Shown: piece after piece, positions 1 to 11,842 of the stretch
Layout of the letters: every line of letters begins with the position of its first letter
Numbering within the stretch: position 1 is the first letter of the stretch
DNA from: Enchytraeus crypticus
Lineage: Eukaryota; Annelida; Clitellata; Enchytraeida; Enchytraeidae
Assembly: GCA_905160935.1 (NCBI GenBank)
Contig: CAJHZI010000641.1
Location: forward strand, 642,501 to 706,500
Length of the DNA stretch: 64,000 nt
Reading direction: 5' to 3'
Made by a program: the position numbers and the translations under genes
Notes under the pieces: generated by a model
What the model saw: only the letters and a program-made list of their open reading frames with translations
The model's database searches: none
Told to the model about the DNA's origin: nothing

Positions 1-386
1 TACTGAAGTCAGCTCTATCGCAATTAACTAAAACCTTAATCTCGTAACTTTGACAAAAATGCCCATAACAGTAAAATTTAGCAACAATAATGCCCAGAGA
101 CATATTTTCTAGGGCACAGATTCTCATCTCCATCGCCGTATCCAGCTAGCAATGCCGTGTTAAAACCTTCTACAGTCTTTTGAATGAGATATTCTCGAGG
201 CTCGATGACCCTGTCAGCCAGTAAATATAATTTTTTATTAAACTGATTTTATAACAAATTCCAGGGCATTAAAATCACGGTAAAAATATCTATTATAGAT
301 CTAATGAAATCTTAAGGTCTAGTTTTCTCTGGTTACCTATAGCTGCGTAAATTTAGTAATAATGAGTAAATAGCTATTAATATTAC

Positions 387-1797
387 CTGATTTGAAGGGC
401 ACAATGTACACTCCAGCGTAGATCCAAGATGTTTTGTCTTTCGAAAACTTGTATTACACTGGCAGCCGAAATCTGAAAAATCATTGCAGAATAATCATTA
501 ATTTTACTGAAAATTCTTTAAATTATTTTATTCTTCAACTATTCACATGACAGATATAACAGTTACAGTTTATTTTCAAAATTAATTTTCTATATATTTA
601 AGCTTTTTCTTACAATTTTCCCACCCTTTGATAATTACAAATAATGTAGCATTTATCACGGTACAAAAAAGAGGAGCTCGATTTCAGATAAAAATTTAAA
701 ATATTAGAGAATCATATTTCAATTTTTATTAGTTTAATTTTCTAAATCATAATTTTTTAATGATATAAGTCTACTAATTGAAATCATATAAAACATGGAT
801 ACATGCATTATAAAAATGCAGAGTATAATTATTGTGTAGACTACACTATTTTGAGTGGATACCTATAAACATAATCTATATAGAAAAGCCTATCACGATT
901 TTTTAGTAAGATCCCTTAACATTATCTGTATTCTACTGCAATGGATCAGAAGGTTTCATGGCACTCTGCAATAGCGTTAAGCTATAGATCGTGCCATCAT
1001 CGTGGTGCCTGGGGTTCAATTCTCGGTCGCGTCATTTTTAATTGGCTAAGTTTTACTAAATTTTATACATTTTTAGAGTTAGTTTTCCTCACCATCTTCC
1101 TCATTCTCCTTAGCGTTTTCATGTACACAATAAATGCTGCCATATAAAAATACCTTGAAGACAAGTAACATCTCAATAATCGTGAAAATTTAAAAATACC
1201 ACTACCAAATAAAATCATAAAGTTCCTAGGGGATCCATAAAGAACTTGAGTGGGTGGGGGCACTCAAATTCTATGGGCTCCTCGCTACGGCACGGCGCAT
1301 TTAATATATTTATATTTAAATCGCTACTGTTTAAAATTTTTAAAAGTTTAATAAACAGTTAAATTTCTGTAAGAGTTAGCGTAATTTTAGAACATTAGAG
1401 ATCAAAATTAAAAATTTTTAACTACTTCTTATAGACCATAGTTAAAAGTTCCAAACGGTCAAACTATTAAAAACGTTAATTTTCTCAATAATATTGAATC
1501 ATAGATATAATCTGGAGTTCAATAACCTTGTAAATTTGGTATCTGAAACTCTGAAGGTTGATGGCAATGTTGACACTGAAGTAGCTCCGTGTGAAAATAG
1601 TATCGCACATCAGATGTTTCGTTTTGACTATTCACGCACTCCTCTGGACTTCGCAGCAGCTTTGTCTGACTAACTTTTGCGCAGACATTATCAGCTGCAG
1701 CGCATAAGATTATTAAATGAATAAATATTTTCATAAAATACGTTTCCATATTTAAAATTGTCTGCTTTTGTTTACTAATTGCTACGAAAATTCCCAT
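387..1797 (-). CDS. TMEM67: Meckelin (TMEM67)-like protein, first two coding exons (partial)
   Basis: Two minus-strand exons, 1797-1527 and 472-387, join in phase 1. Exon 1 has two possible starts, at 1797 or 1749. Translation from 1749 gives a hydrophobic signal-peptide-like N terminus (FMKIFIHLIILCAAADNVCA), then a Cys-rich stretch with EECVNSQ and YYFHTELLQCQHCHQ. The donor is CAAG|gttatt. Exon 2 follows a tttttcag acceptor, reads FGCQCNTSFRKT...LECTLCPSNQ, and ends at a CAG|gtaata donor in phase 0. The spacing of CxC and CxxC motifs after a YF...L.C..C block matches my recollection of the start of the meckelin extracellular region (ciliary transition-zone membrane protein). Only about 103-119 residues of an expected roughly 1000 are present; the rest would lie left of position 1. 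The family call rests on a short Cys-rich stretch, so another Cys-rich receptor is possible. Confidence 0.55.
940..1035 (+). repeat. Possible tRNA-like SINE head
   Basis: A GGGGTTCAATTC word resembling a Pol III B box lies about 60 bp after a weak A-box-like GCAATAGCGTTAAGC. It lies in the intron of the minus-strand meckelin-like gene. The 68-aa open frame here is not gene-like. Confidence 0.3.
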
Positions 1798-2497
1798 ATT
1801 GGAAAAATTAATTAATTATCGACCTCTGCTCGAAATTTGATTCAAGTACGTAATTTCGTAAAAATAAGATCTGGATCTGGCACTATTAAACAAACTATTA
1901 AAAGTAGTAGACGTATAGGAGTAATGTCCTGATAGACACTAGGTAGTGTTAAAGTAAAACGGACTAGTTTTATGAGTTAGGGAAGTATCGAGATTTAACT
2001 ATTATTCTATGTAATTTTCAAATTTTATGCCGTAAATCGATCAAACACACATTTGGTGCATCTTACAGCGACTTACATATAATATTTCATATATAGAAAT
2101 GTCGACAAATGTATTTAAAGCCTAGTTTGGCATATAATTAGTTTTGGAACTGTTTTATGGTCATGGACAGTGAATGCCTTTAGACATAAGAAGCATTGAA
2201 GTCTCTATGGCAGACGTGACTTGATTTTATGTATAGCAGAAGATCCCCTCTGTGTAATGCTTACACTGACATTTAATTTAAATCATGTTAATTCCTATTC
2301 ATCTATATTCAGTGAATAATATGTGACTATCCGCAAATTTCTGTTTGAATTCAATTTTAAATGCAATTTAATCCATTATTATGTACTATTGTATAGGTTT
2401 GCTGATAAGAATGAAGCTCTGCCTGCTCACTTTAAGCCAATGAAAATATTAATAACATTTAAAAGTAAATATAATATAAGTATAACGTAGCGCAGTC

Positions 2498-2498
<1 letters not shown>

Positions 2499-2543
<45 letters not shown>
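2499..2543. repeat. (AAT)n microsatellite
   Basis: An uninterrupted run of about fifteen AAT trinucleotides directly abuts the tail end of the minus-strand SINE at 2549-2785, as expected for a retroposon with a simple-repeat tail. Confidence 0.9.
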
Positions 2544-2545
<2 letters not shown>

Positions 2546-2548
2546 CAC

Positions 2549-2785
2549 ATTATAGTGAAATGATAAACTATGTTGATATCTATCACTTTTAATACCACTT
2601 GTTATATCTGTTAGGCAATTTAGTCCATTTTCCGTGTAGCCAGTTCAGTGAATGTCCGAGATTTTACTCTCAGGTCAGCGCGGCTGGGAATCGAACCCAC
2701 GAGAGTTCGATTCACCTCTGAGTCTGTCATTTAAAACCTAATGACGTTATCTACACCCTTAACCATTGCACTATTGAGACATTCA
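2549..2785 (-). repeat. tRNA-derived SINE, family 1, full-length copy
   Basis: On the minus strand this begins with a tRNA-like head carrying a B-box-like GTTCGATTCCC. It continues through a body shared with 20550-20785 and 41770-41925, including a GTCCGAG/CTCGGAC block and a tail word TGATAGATATCAACAT. It ends in the (AAT)n run. The shared body across copies in both orientations identifies it as an interspersed repeat. Confidence 0.75.
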
Positions 2786-3954
2786 AATTCATTTCTTAGT
2801 AGTAGTAGTAAATATAATATAAATAAAAAATATAAATAAAGTTTTACTTTTAATTAAAATGTAAATCAGTTCATTGATTATAATTATTTTAATAATCTAA
2901 ATTTTAATTCTTGTGAAAAATTCGCGCATGAAAGTCAGTTCTTTTGAGCTATAGCCTTTGTTTTGTTTTTTATTTTAAATGTCCAAATGGGCGTAATAAC
3001 TGGGACAGATCTCCCTAAGCACAAACTTAGCCTACCAACCCGTCCGTCCTCTTTTTCCCCATCCCATCTCTACCCTTTCGCTAAGGTGAGCGAAAAAGAC
3101 TATTAATGCATTGATTTTTATTAATTGTCTTAAATCTTGTTATTTTTCATTTCCAATTTCTTTCTTCACTTACTAAAATATTTTACCAAGAAAAGTTTGT
3201 AACAATCCAACTAAATCCCAAGAGCGAAATACTTAATTTTATTCCTGCCATTGTCCAATTTGTCTTAGACTCAATAAAATATCATTGTAGATAGTCTCAT
3301 GTTCAGAAATTCTTTGAAATAATGATGAATATATCAACATGTCCAATATATAGATATAATCATTTGATATGGCCTGTAACACTCTTTCATGTGTATCTGT
3401 TAAGGTACAGATAATTAATAAATCTCACAAATTATCAGTTCTCTTGATTAAAAAATGTTTGACATTTATTTGAAAGTTTACCTAACTTATCATCCAAAAA
3501 TTGCTAGCTAAAAGCACAAACAAAAGATATTGCATCTAGTTTTTTTCATTTTCGTACTTATGGAGGACTACTAAATTTAAAGATGCATAGACCTATTTAG
3601 AAATGATATTTGTAAAATCTTAGATTTCCTCTAAATATTAACAGATTAGTAGGCGTACCATTATTTTACTGTATTAAACATATTTAAATTGCAATATATG
3701 CTCTATTGCTTAATATGCTATAATTGACTCTCTCTCTCATGTTTTCTGCTACATGGCTGGCTAAAGATACATATTTCAAAAACTGTTTGCTTTCCAGCTT
3801 TTCAAAACATGCCATTGACTAACCAGTTGATCCATAGATGATGATCCTATTTAGTACAAAATATGGCATTATATTTTCAGAAATGGCATTATATTTTCAG
3901 AAGTTGATGCCTTGAAAAATAGTGATACCATTTCAAAATAGAATCTAACAATAA

Positions 3955-4380
3955 ATAAGAATTTTACGTCAGGTTCATTGCCATATGGCAATGTCAGGGA
4001 CATATCCTGCAGAATCTACACAAACAGGCGCCAAAGCACCACACAATGACGACTGAGTATAATGATATAACAAGACAAAGCGAGATCGAAGCAGCGCAAT
4101 TCCAAAATCCTAGCAAGCGGGTCAAAATTTAGACCTATGGTGGAAAGAGATGGGTTGTAGCTTGCCCAGGAAAGTAGTAATACAGTTAAAAGATCGAAGA
4201 TCTTGTGGCAGAGAGTTCCATATTGTCAGAGCAGAAAACATGATGGAGTATCTGCCCGTGGCGGAATTAATATTTGATGCAGTGAGAAGGCTTTTACTAG
4301 AGCAGCGAAGACTACGGAGGGTTGATAGATTTATAAAAGGTCAGATAGATAGGATGGTTTGCCATAATTTAAACCTTTGA
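3955..4380 (+). repeat. Interspersed repeat, family 5 (longest copy)
   Basis: A block with GCAATGTCAGGGACATATCC, CACAAACAGGCGCCAAAGC and ACGACTGAGTATA recurs near-identically at 63780-63900, and its beginning recurs at 36995-37060 and, inverted, at 5300-5370. The copy here continues into a 76-codon open frame (4150-4380). I regard that frame as part of a degraded transposable element, since it has no splice context and resembles no family I know. Confidence 0.5.
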
Positions 4381-5053
4381 AAGCCAAGAAGCCATCTTGA
4401 AATCTATTCGCTCAGAGACTGGAAGCCAGTGTAGTTTCTAAAGAAGAGACAAAGTGTGAGATTTGAATATTTTAACACTATGGACGACTCGAGAAAGAGA
4501 ATTTTGAGAAAAGAAGTGTACCAAACCTGAAGAGTGTGTGATATTGTTTGATACCAGTCCAGCTCAATTTGACATCTAAGTTGTTCAATATAGTTGAAAT
4601 GTATTGGAAGTTATTTGTTAGCTACTTATATGTGTGATTAGACTTCCAATGATTATATTCTTTCCTTTAGTTCCTGGGGCGAATCGTTATTTCATCATTT
4701 CAGAAAATTATAATGATTCAGTTAGAGAGACAGAGGGAGAGAGAGAACTATGTTTTATTTCAAAAATACACTCAAATATGCACACACACTAGGCCGTCAA
4801 AAGGGTTAAAAACCTATCTAGTTGATAAAAAACTAAAATAAAGTAAAAACTAAGTTAATTAAGTTAGATTAAAAACAAAAATCAAGTTATACATAATTTT
4901 TTTCTGAATTTCATTTGAATACGCTAAATATATGCATGTATCTTCTGAATCTTTACCACTGGATTGTTATGGGCTTTACTATTGAGTGGAAGTATGAACG
5001 AATTATACAAATATTGTTATTTTGCAGATACATTTAAAATAAAATCATGTAAT

Positions 5054-5168
5054 ATGGCTGATTGGATACATTGCAATTCTTGCTATATACAGCCAGGTGT
5101 TACTAACGTATCGTTTGTACTAACCACCTGTGGACATCTTACTTGTGATGTGTGTCAGAAATCTAAAG
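5054..5168 (+). CDS. RNF212B: RNF212B-like exon 1 (first half of the RING)
   Basis: This exon encodes MADWIHCNSCYIQPG and LTTCGHLTCDVCQKS, giving six of the eight RING zinc ligands (C7, C10, C26, H28, C31, C34). The donor AAAG|gtttgt leaves phase 1. An in-frame upstream ATG at 4964 would add 30 residues, but family members start immediately before the D/A-W-x-x-C-N-x-C motif, so 5054 is preferred. Confidence 0.85.
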
Positions 5169-8100
5169 GTTTGTTATCCAAATCTTATGTGCACAACTTA
5201 ACTCTTAGGTACTATAGTTTTGCTTAAAATAATAACAATAATAATACAAATATAGTAATATTGTGTATTAATTATTTAATATTAATAGTATGGTGAATGG
5301 ATTTGTAGTGACATGTGATGGGGGGACGACCCTGACATCATCCTTGTATGCGGAAACGGATGTTAAGCCTTTATTATTATTATTATTATTAACAATACTG
5401 ACATCACTATTTAAAGTGCTATATGTCTGGCCTTTAGTTGAGCCATACTAAGTCCAGATTTATTTCTGACATTAAAGAATCTTGTGGATTGGTCCCATCA
5501 GACAGGAAGCGACCAGATCTATGAGTAACCCCATATTCCTGGGGAAGAGGGCAAGTGTGTAAACTGAGCCGTCACTGTGATGGACAGCTAATCTGCTAGC
5601 GTTTTGCAGACCATCATGCTTTTCTGCTTGCTATGCCTCACATCTTGAGGCTGTGGTTAATGCACATATTGGTTTTTGTTTTATACCGATATTGTTGATT
5701 TAAATTTGTTCAACTTTAGTAACTGCTATCAGGTTTAATTCCTGGTCTTAGGCAAATTTAAGGAATTGAATTGTGTTCATTAACTGTTAAAATTTGTATG
5801 CTGCTCTGTACATTTGCTTTTGCTATCTAAAATTATAAAAGCTCTTGCTGGTTAATAGCTTGACTCGTTGTGTCACTGCTTATTGACTCATATCGCTGCT
5901 TGTTGACTCGCTGTAGCACTGCTTGTTGACTCGCTATATCGCTGCTTATTGACGCGTTGTATCGCTGCTTATTAACTCGTTGTTTCGCTGCTTATTGACT
6001 TGTTGTAGCACTGCTTATTGACACGTTGCATTGTTGCTTATTGACGCGTTATATCGCTGCTGATTGACTCGCTGTATCGCTGCTGATTGACTCGCTGTAT
6101 CGCTGCTTATTGACTCGCTGTATCGCTGTTTATTGACTCGCTGTATCGCTGCTTATCGACTCGCTGTATCACTGCTTATTGACTCGCTGTATCGCTGCTT
6201 ATTTACTTGTTGTATCGCTGCTAATTGACTCGTTGTATCGTTGCTTATTGACTCGCTGTATTGCTGCTAATTGACTCGTTGTATTGCTGCTTATTTACTC
6301 GTTTTGTCATTGCTATTGATTCCTTTGTTGTACACTTTATATCCTGTTTTTTAACATTTCACAGGGAGTAAAGATGCGTGCGTAGTATGCAAGTCACCAT
6401 GTTCTTGTATGGTGCTAACAGCAAAGGCGAGCAACCTACTGATTATATCTCAAATAAAATATTTAAAAATTTGAATAATATTTAATATTAATATTAATAT
6501 TAATATAATAATTAATAACATTTTAATGAAATATGTCTTACCGTAATAATCATTGTTAAGCCATATAATGTTATTATGTTTAAGGTATATATTTTCGGTA
6601 AGGTAAATAAATTACTACTATATATTTAAGCTAGTGATATTTCTTAAAACTTGACTAAATTTGCAGTAAATTTAAATATTATAATAAGGAATCAGCTTTC
6701 TCATCAATGGTGTGATGACAGTGATGGTTGTAGTGAAGGATGGAGAAGAACATCAAAAAGTATCTATATTACACGAACTAGAACGAAGATGTCCATCAGA
6801 GGTTTCGTTGGACCAACTGTTTGGAACAATCTACCTGCTAGTCTTAGGCAATCAGATCTATCTCTTCTGAGCTTTCAGAAGAAGTTTAAGACTGTTTTGT
6901 TCAAGCATGCTTATAATTAACTACTTTAGCGCCACCGTGGCTTATTGCAGAGTGGTTCTCGTGTAAACCTTCCCTGAAATGTACAGTGTCTTATTACAGA
7001 GCTAGGTAAGTAGATTAAATAGATTTGAAGTAGAATCATAGGATAGATCTGCCATGCTGCACTGCCAGGTATACGAGGGTAAGTGATTACGATTCATCTT
7101 CTTCTTCAATGCACTGCCAAGTGGCAGGTTCAAGGTACATATTCATACTCAAAGTTTGCTTTCTTGCTCCATAAGAGCACTCCTTAGATCAACAAGTTAA
7201 TCCCTTCACAAAGTCTATGCCTTATACATACCTTATGTAGCCTATAGCTTGACAATTCTTAACACTCTGATTTATTTATCATATTTTTATATTAATTATG
7301 TTTTCACTTATTCTAGATGAAACCTGAAATTGAAAGATTCTTTATAGATCCAATGGAAGTACTAAAGAAGCAATTGAAAGAGTTAACTCAGGTAAGAGTT
7401 GAAAATGCTTCTATAGATCTTTAATTTACATAAAATTATGCTTCACTTGGTCTTATTAAATAGTTGCCACAGTCTAAAAATGTTGGTATCAAGAAAGAAA
7501 ACCTTAACGTCAAATCTCGTTTGTTTTTAACTAATTGAAAGTGAAATCTTCACCTAGCTTGTGCATTATATGAATAAATTTGATACACTTTGAAAAGCAT
7601 GTCGAGTGCTAGCATAGGTGAATTGCTAACCGGAGTAATTTTTACTTTTTATTTCACAACCATGAAATGTTGTGTACCATGGATCAGCACCTTAGCTGCA
7701 ATAGAATGTATTTTAGCTGAATCTAACGAGCATTTCAATTCCTTATTAGTTCATTTTATGTTGCAGGTAATAGAATTTCAGAAGACGCACAGGCGTACGC
7801 TAAACACGTTCCTAAGAGAAAAGGTAAGTGTCAAAGCAATCTAAGTCCATTGTCGTCTTGAGCTTCGTTTATTGATTGAAAACTTGCAGATGTATCTTTG
7901 AAGTGTGGATCAATTTATAAATATAAATTATAGGTGTACAATAGCAATTTAATTGCTTAAGGACTCTACTTCTTAAAGCGCCTTTAGAAGATGAAGATGA
8001 AACTGTTTAATTAAATGCTAAAATATCAAGAAGGATATAATTCGACTCTAAGAAGTAAATAAATGTTGCCACACTAAACATATTTATGTAAGTAGATTAA

Positions 8101-11100
8101 GGTTGGACCTAACGGAAATTAATATTCGGTCAGTTGTATAAACAGACTTGAGAGAGAGGGAAGATAGAGTGGTGAGTGATGGAGTGAGTGAGCGAGCTAG
8201 TGAGTGAGTGAGTGAATCAGTGAGTGAGTCAGTGAGTGAGTCAGTGAATGAGTGATTGGCATCTTAGAATTCTTCCTGTATTTTATTGTAGACGAATTCA
8301 CTGGAGGGCATGATTAACAAGGCGAAGGCAAGCATCAATGAATTAAGTGAGAAGGAGAGGTAAGCTAAGATTTCTTTAAATATCTAATGAATTCTCTTTA
8401 TAGTTTTTATGCATAAAATTTATTGATGTATAAACATAAAAACTGTGCTGCAATTACTACCAAATTCGGAAGCTCATTTAAAGTTTAAAACTCTGTTAGA
8501 CTGTGCTAGTGGAATGATGGCTAGGTATGTGATTTCAGATCAGTATGTGCAGGATTCAAGTACAGCGATTACCCATTCACTGATATGCTTTCGAGGCCGG
8601 AAACTATCTTAAAACTTGACTTGATGCTGTATAGTTTAGCCGTCGATGAAGATTTCAGGTACGCTGGCCTGAGAAATATTTCGCCCAGTGCACTGCCATC
8701 TATAATGCGATATTAGGAAATTATTTTGTCAAAATATATAAGAGTGTACCGTACATTATATTTAAATTCACTATTCATATATGATTTACTGATTGATTGA
8801 TTGATTCATTTATTGATTGATGGATCTATCGACCGACCGATCGACTGACTGTCTGTCTGTCTGACTGACTTACTGTCTGATTGATTGATTGAATTATTGA
8901 TTGATTGACTGATTGATTAATTGATTCATCGATTGATTGATTCATCGATTGATTGATTTACTGATTGATTGATTGATTTATTTATTGATTGATTGAATGA
9001 TTGATTGATTGATTGATCGATTGATTAATTGAATGATCGATCGATCGATTGACTGATTGATTGATTGATGACTGATTAGGGAGATACTGAGTCTAAGGAA
9101 CGAGTTGATGAGATCTCGGGATGAGATAAAGTCTTTAGCTGATCAGCTGACAGAGGCTCGCGCTCAGAGCGGGTCGTTGAGCGCTGAAGTGACTCAGCTG
9201 AGAAAAGTCATCAGCGACTACCAGAACTCTGTAAGTCACTACGTAGAGTAATCAGTCAATCAATAGATAAGTATATTTATAAAGCGCCGCTCTATGCGAA
9301 AAGATACAGTAGCGCTGAAGGGACAGTGATGGTCAAGTAGCCTGTTGGTATAATGCTACCATCGGTGAAGCGACTAGAACTCTGTCTGCAAGTGATTATG
9401 ACATCCAATCGCATTCAGCCACAATTATGTGACTAAATGCGATTGAATTTCATAACCCATGAATTAGCGGATAGACTCTGGTGTCTAATCTTACGTCTCC
9501 TATTTTACCCCGTCTTCTGACTGCATTCGGACACTATGACCATTTGACGAGCCGTAGTTATTATACAATATAATTCAGTGCAATGTAATGTTTTGTTATA
9601 TCGAAAAATTAAATACCATGTGCATGGACAAGTGTGTCAACTTTATATTTCTGTAAAGGCTTCATTCAATTTTATAGAAAAATACAATGGAGTAGCAGGC
9701 TATTTGTGCAGGAATGTCTTAAATAAATGTAATGTTTATCTATCGTTAAATATTTAGAAATACTTAACATCACTTCGCTACTGGTGGCATTCAAGAGACT
9801 GGGAATTTTCTGCAGAACATTTGACAACTCTATTTTTTTAATACTTTTTTTGATTATATTGCATGTGATAAATATTGCATGGTATATAAAGGTATGATTA
9901 TCTGAGTTCTGCTACTTTCTTCTGTTGCTACTTTAGTCGCCTCTTACAAGACGTAGAGCGTCTATGTATACTACGTTTAGTTTCTCTTTTTCGTCACCGT
10001 TTAGCCCTCTAATACGCTAATCATAAAATTAATACTAAGTCTGTGTATTTAATTGCCACATCAGGCTTAATCAATCTAATTAAATACAGTATTTACTCTG
10101 ACTCTTCTTTTAAAGGGATCAATCAATTGTTGATTTATTTCAAGAATTCCTCACGACCTGGAACTGCTAGAATGGATTCAACTGCTCCTACACCATCTGG
10201 AAGATATAGTCGAGGTGGGTCCAGGATGTTAGCTGATCATCTAATGATAAGTGAACATTTGATAAATTATAGATTATAGATCTGCGTGATTGCAAATATT
10301 TTGTCTAATGAAAGATACATAGTCAGCTGATTTCAATGATATAAACACGTCATTTTTTCGTTTTTCCTTTTAACTTCGCCCCTAGATCCATTTAGAGTGA
10401 GGAAACTGTTGTTAAGCTTAGCTTTAGCTTTTTGAAATTTATAATAATACCTTGATATCAACTGATAGCAATTGATGTTACTAGATCAGCTAAGAAAAAT
10501 ATAAATCACTATATTTTCTTTTGGAAATTAGCTTCTCTAATTATTTCACGATATCGCAAAAGTTCAATTATTATTTTTTAAATATTCTTCCCTGTATTCC
10601 TTTTATTCTTTAATATTATTCCCTGTTTGTAAAGCAGCGAAAATTAGAAAAAAATTCTTAATTGTTGAATTATGAGCGTTTCTACTTATTTTTATCAAAG
10701 CTTCAAGAGACCCACCCCGTTTAGCTAACTTAAAGTAGAGCCTATTTTAGAACCTTTATTGCTAAACTTCCTACGTTGCTAAACAGTAATTTTCCTCCAT
10801 CATATCTGTGTACAGCCACTATATAAATCTACTTCCATAGCTGTAATGTGCAGTCAGAGTTTTTAATAGCATATTCTCTGTTGTTTTTTATTGTTTTTTT
10901 CTGTGCCATTTGATTTCAGTTCTCTCTATTCTGGCTAAGAGTCCAGGGTCAGTCTATAGGTTTGTATCATGTGCTGTATGCTTATCATCTATCAGTAGAC
11001 TTGAATGTTTAGCGTCAAGTTCGGAAGCTCGACGCTTCTCTTAAAGATGATTCCATATACTCACAGAAATTCGTTAGAGTTATTGCGATATTTTACTCTA

Positions 11101-11795
11101 TATAATACTGGACAGATCACGTTTCAATGCTAACTGCTTTTACTTGAACCATGAACGATAATCATAATCAATTAGGAAGTGATCAATTGAATTGGAGGTT
11201 GAAAAAGTTACAGAAATAGTAATTTACTATCACAATTATGTTAATTACTTTTTGGTATCATTGGAGTGTTTAACATTTTGAAGTTTTAAAATTCTTCTTT
11301 GTTATTGGCTTTGGATATTATTGAGCACTAGCTTATACTATTTACTTATATGTAATTAGCTTTGATTTTCGTAATGCTACTTGTAAAAAGCCTCGATGGT
11401 TTATAATAGGTGCAAGCACTAAGATCCATACCAACGTCAGCAATGGCATTCGGTTGGTGAGCGCCTAGGCTCCAGAAATTGATACAAAAATTTAAACGAA
11501 TGAAAAAGTCTCAAATAGGGGATTGACTGATGATATTATGTAGGACAGAGAGGATTTGAGACAGACTATTCTTATCTCGACCCTAGTTAAACCGAGATTC
11601 AAGGGAGGATGATGATAATGATGATGGTGATGATGACGATGATAATGATGATGATGAGGATGATGATGATGATGACGATGACGTTGATGATTATGATGAT
11701 GATGATGATGATGATAATGATGATGATGACGATGATGATGATGATGATGATGGTGATGAGGATGATGACGATGATGATGACGATGACGATAATGT

Positions 11796-11842
<47 letters not shown>

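Larger units (their letters stand above)
1798..5053. other. Intergenic interval between the divergent TMEM67-like and RNF212B-like genes
   Basis: About 3.3 kb separate the two divergent starts. The interval holds an (AAT)n run, a minus-strand tRNA-derived SINE and a repeat related to the one at the right edge of the window. No further exon was recognised and no TATA box or defined promoter element could be assigned. Confidence 0.5.

Noticed and set aside
78-210. Minus-strand open stretch starting VIEPREYLIQKTVEGFN, possibly a third meckelin exon
   Set aside because: It follows a plausible acceptor, but the frame required by exon 2 (phase 0) meets a stop and the open frame does not resemble meckelin. 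Left unassigned.
4964-5053. Upstream in-frame start for the RNF212B-like protein
   Set aside because: It would add 30 residues that family members lack before the D/A-W-x-H-C-N-x-C motif.
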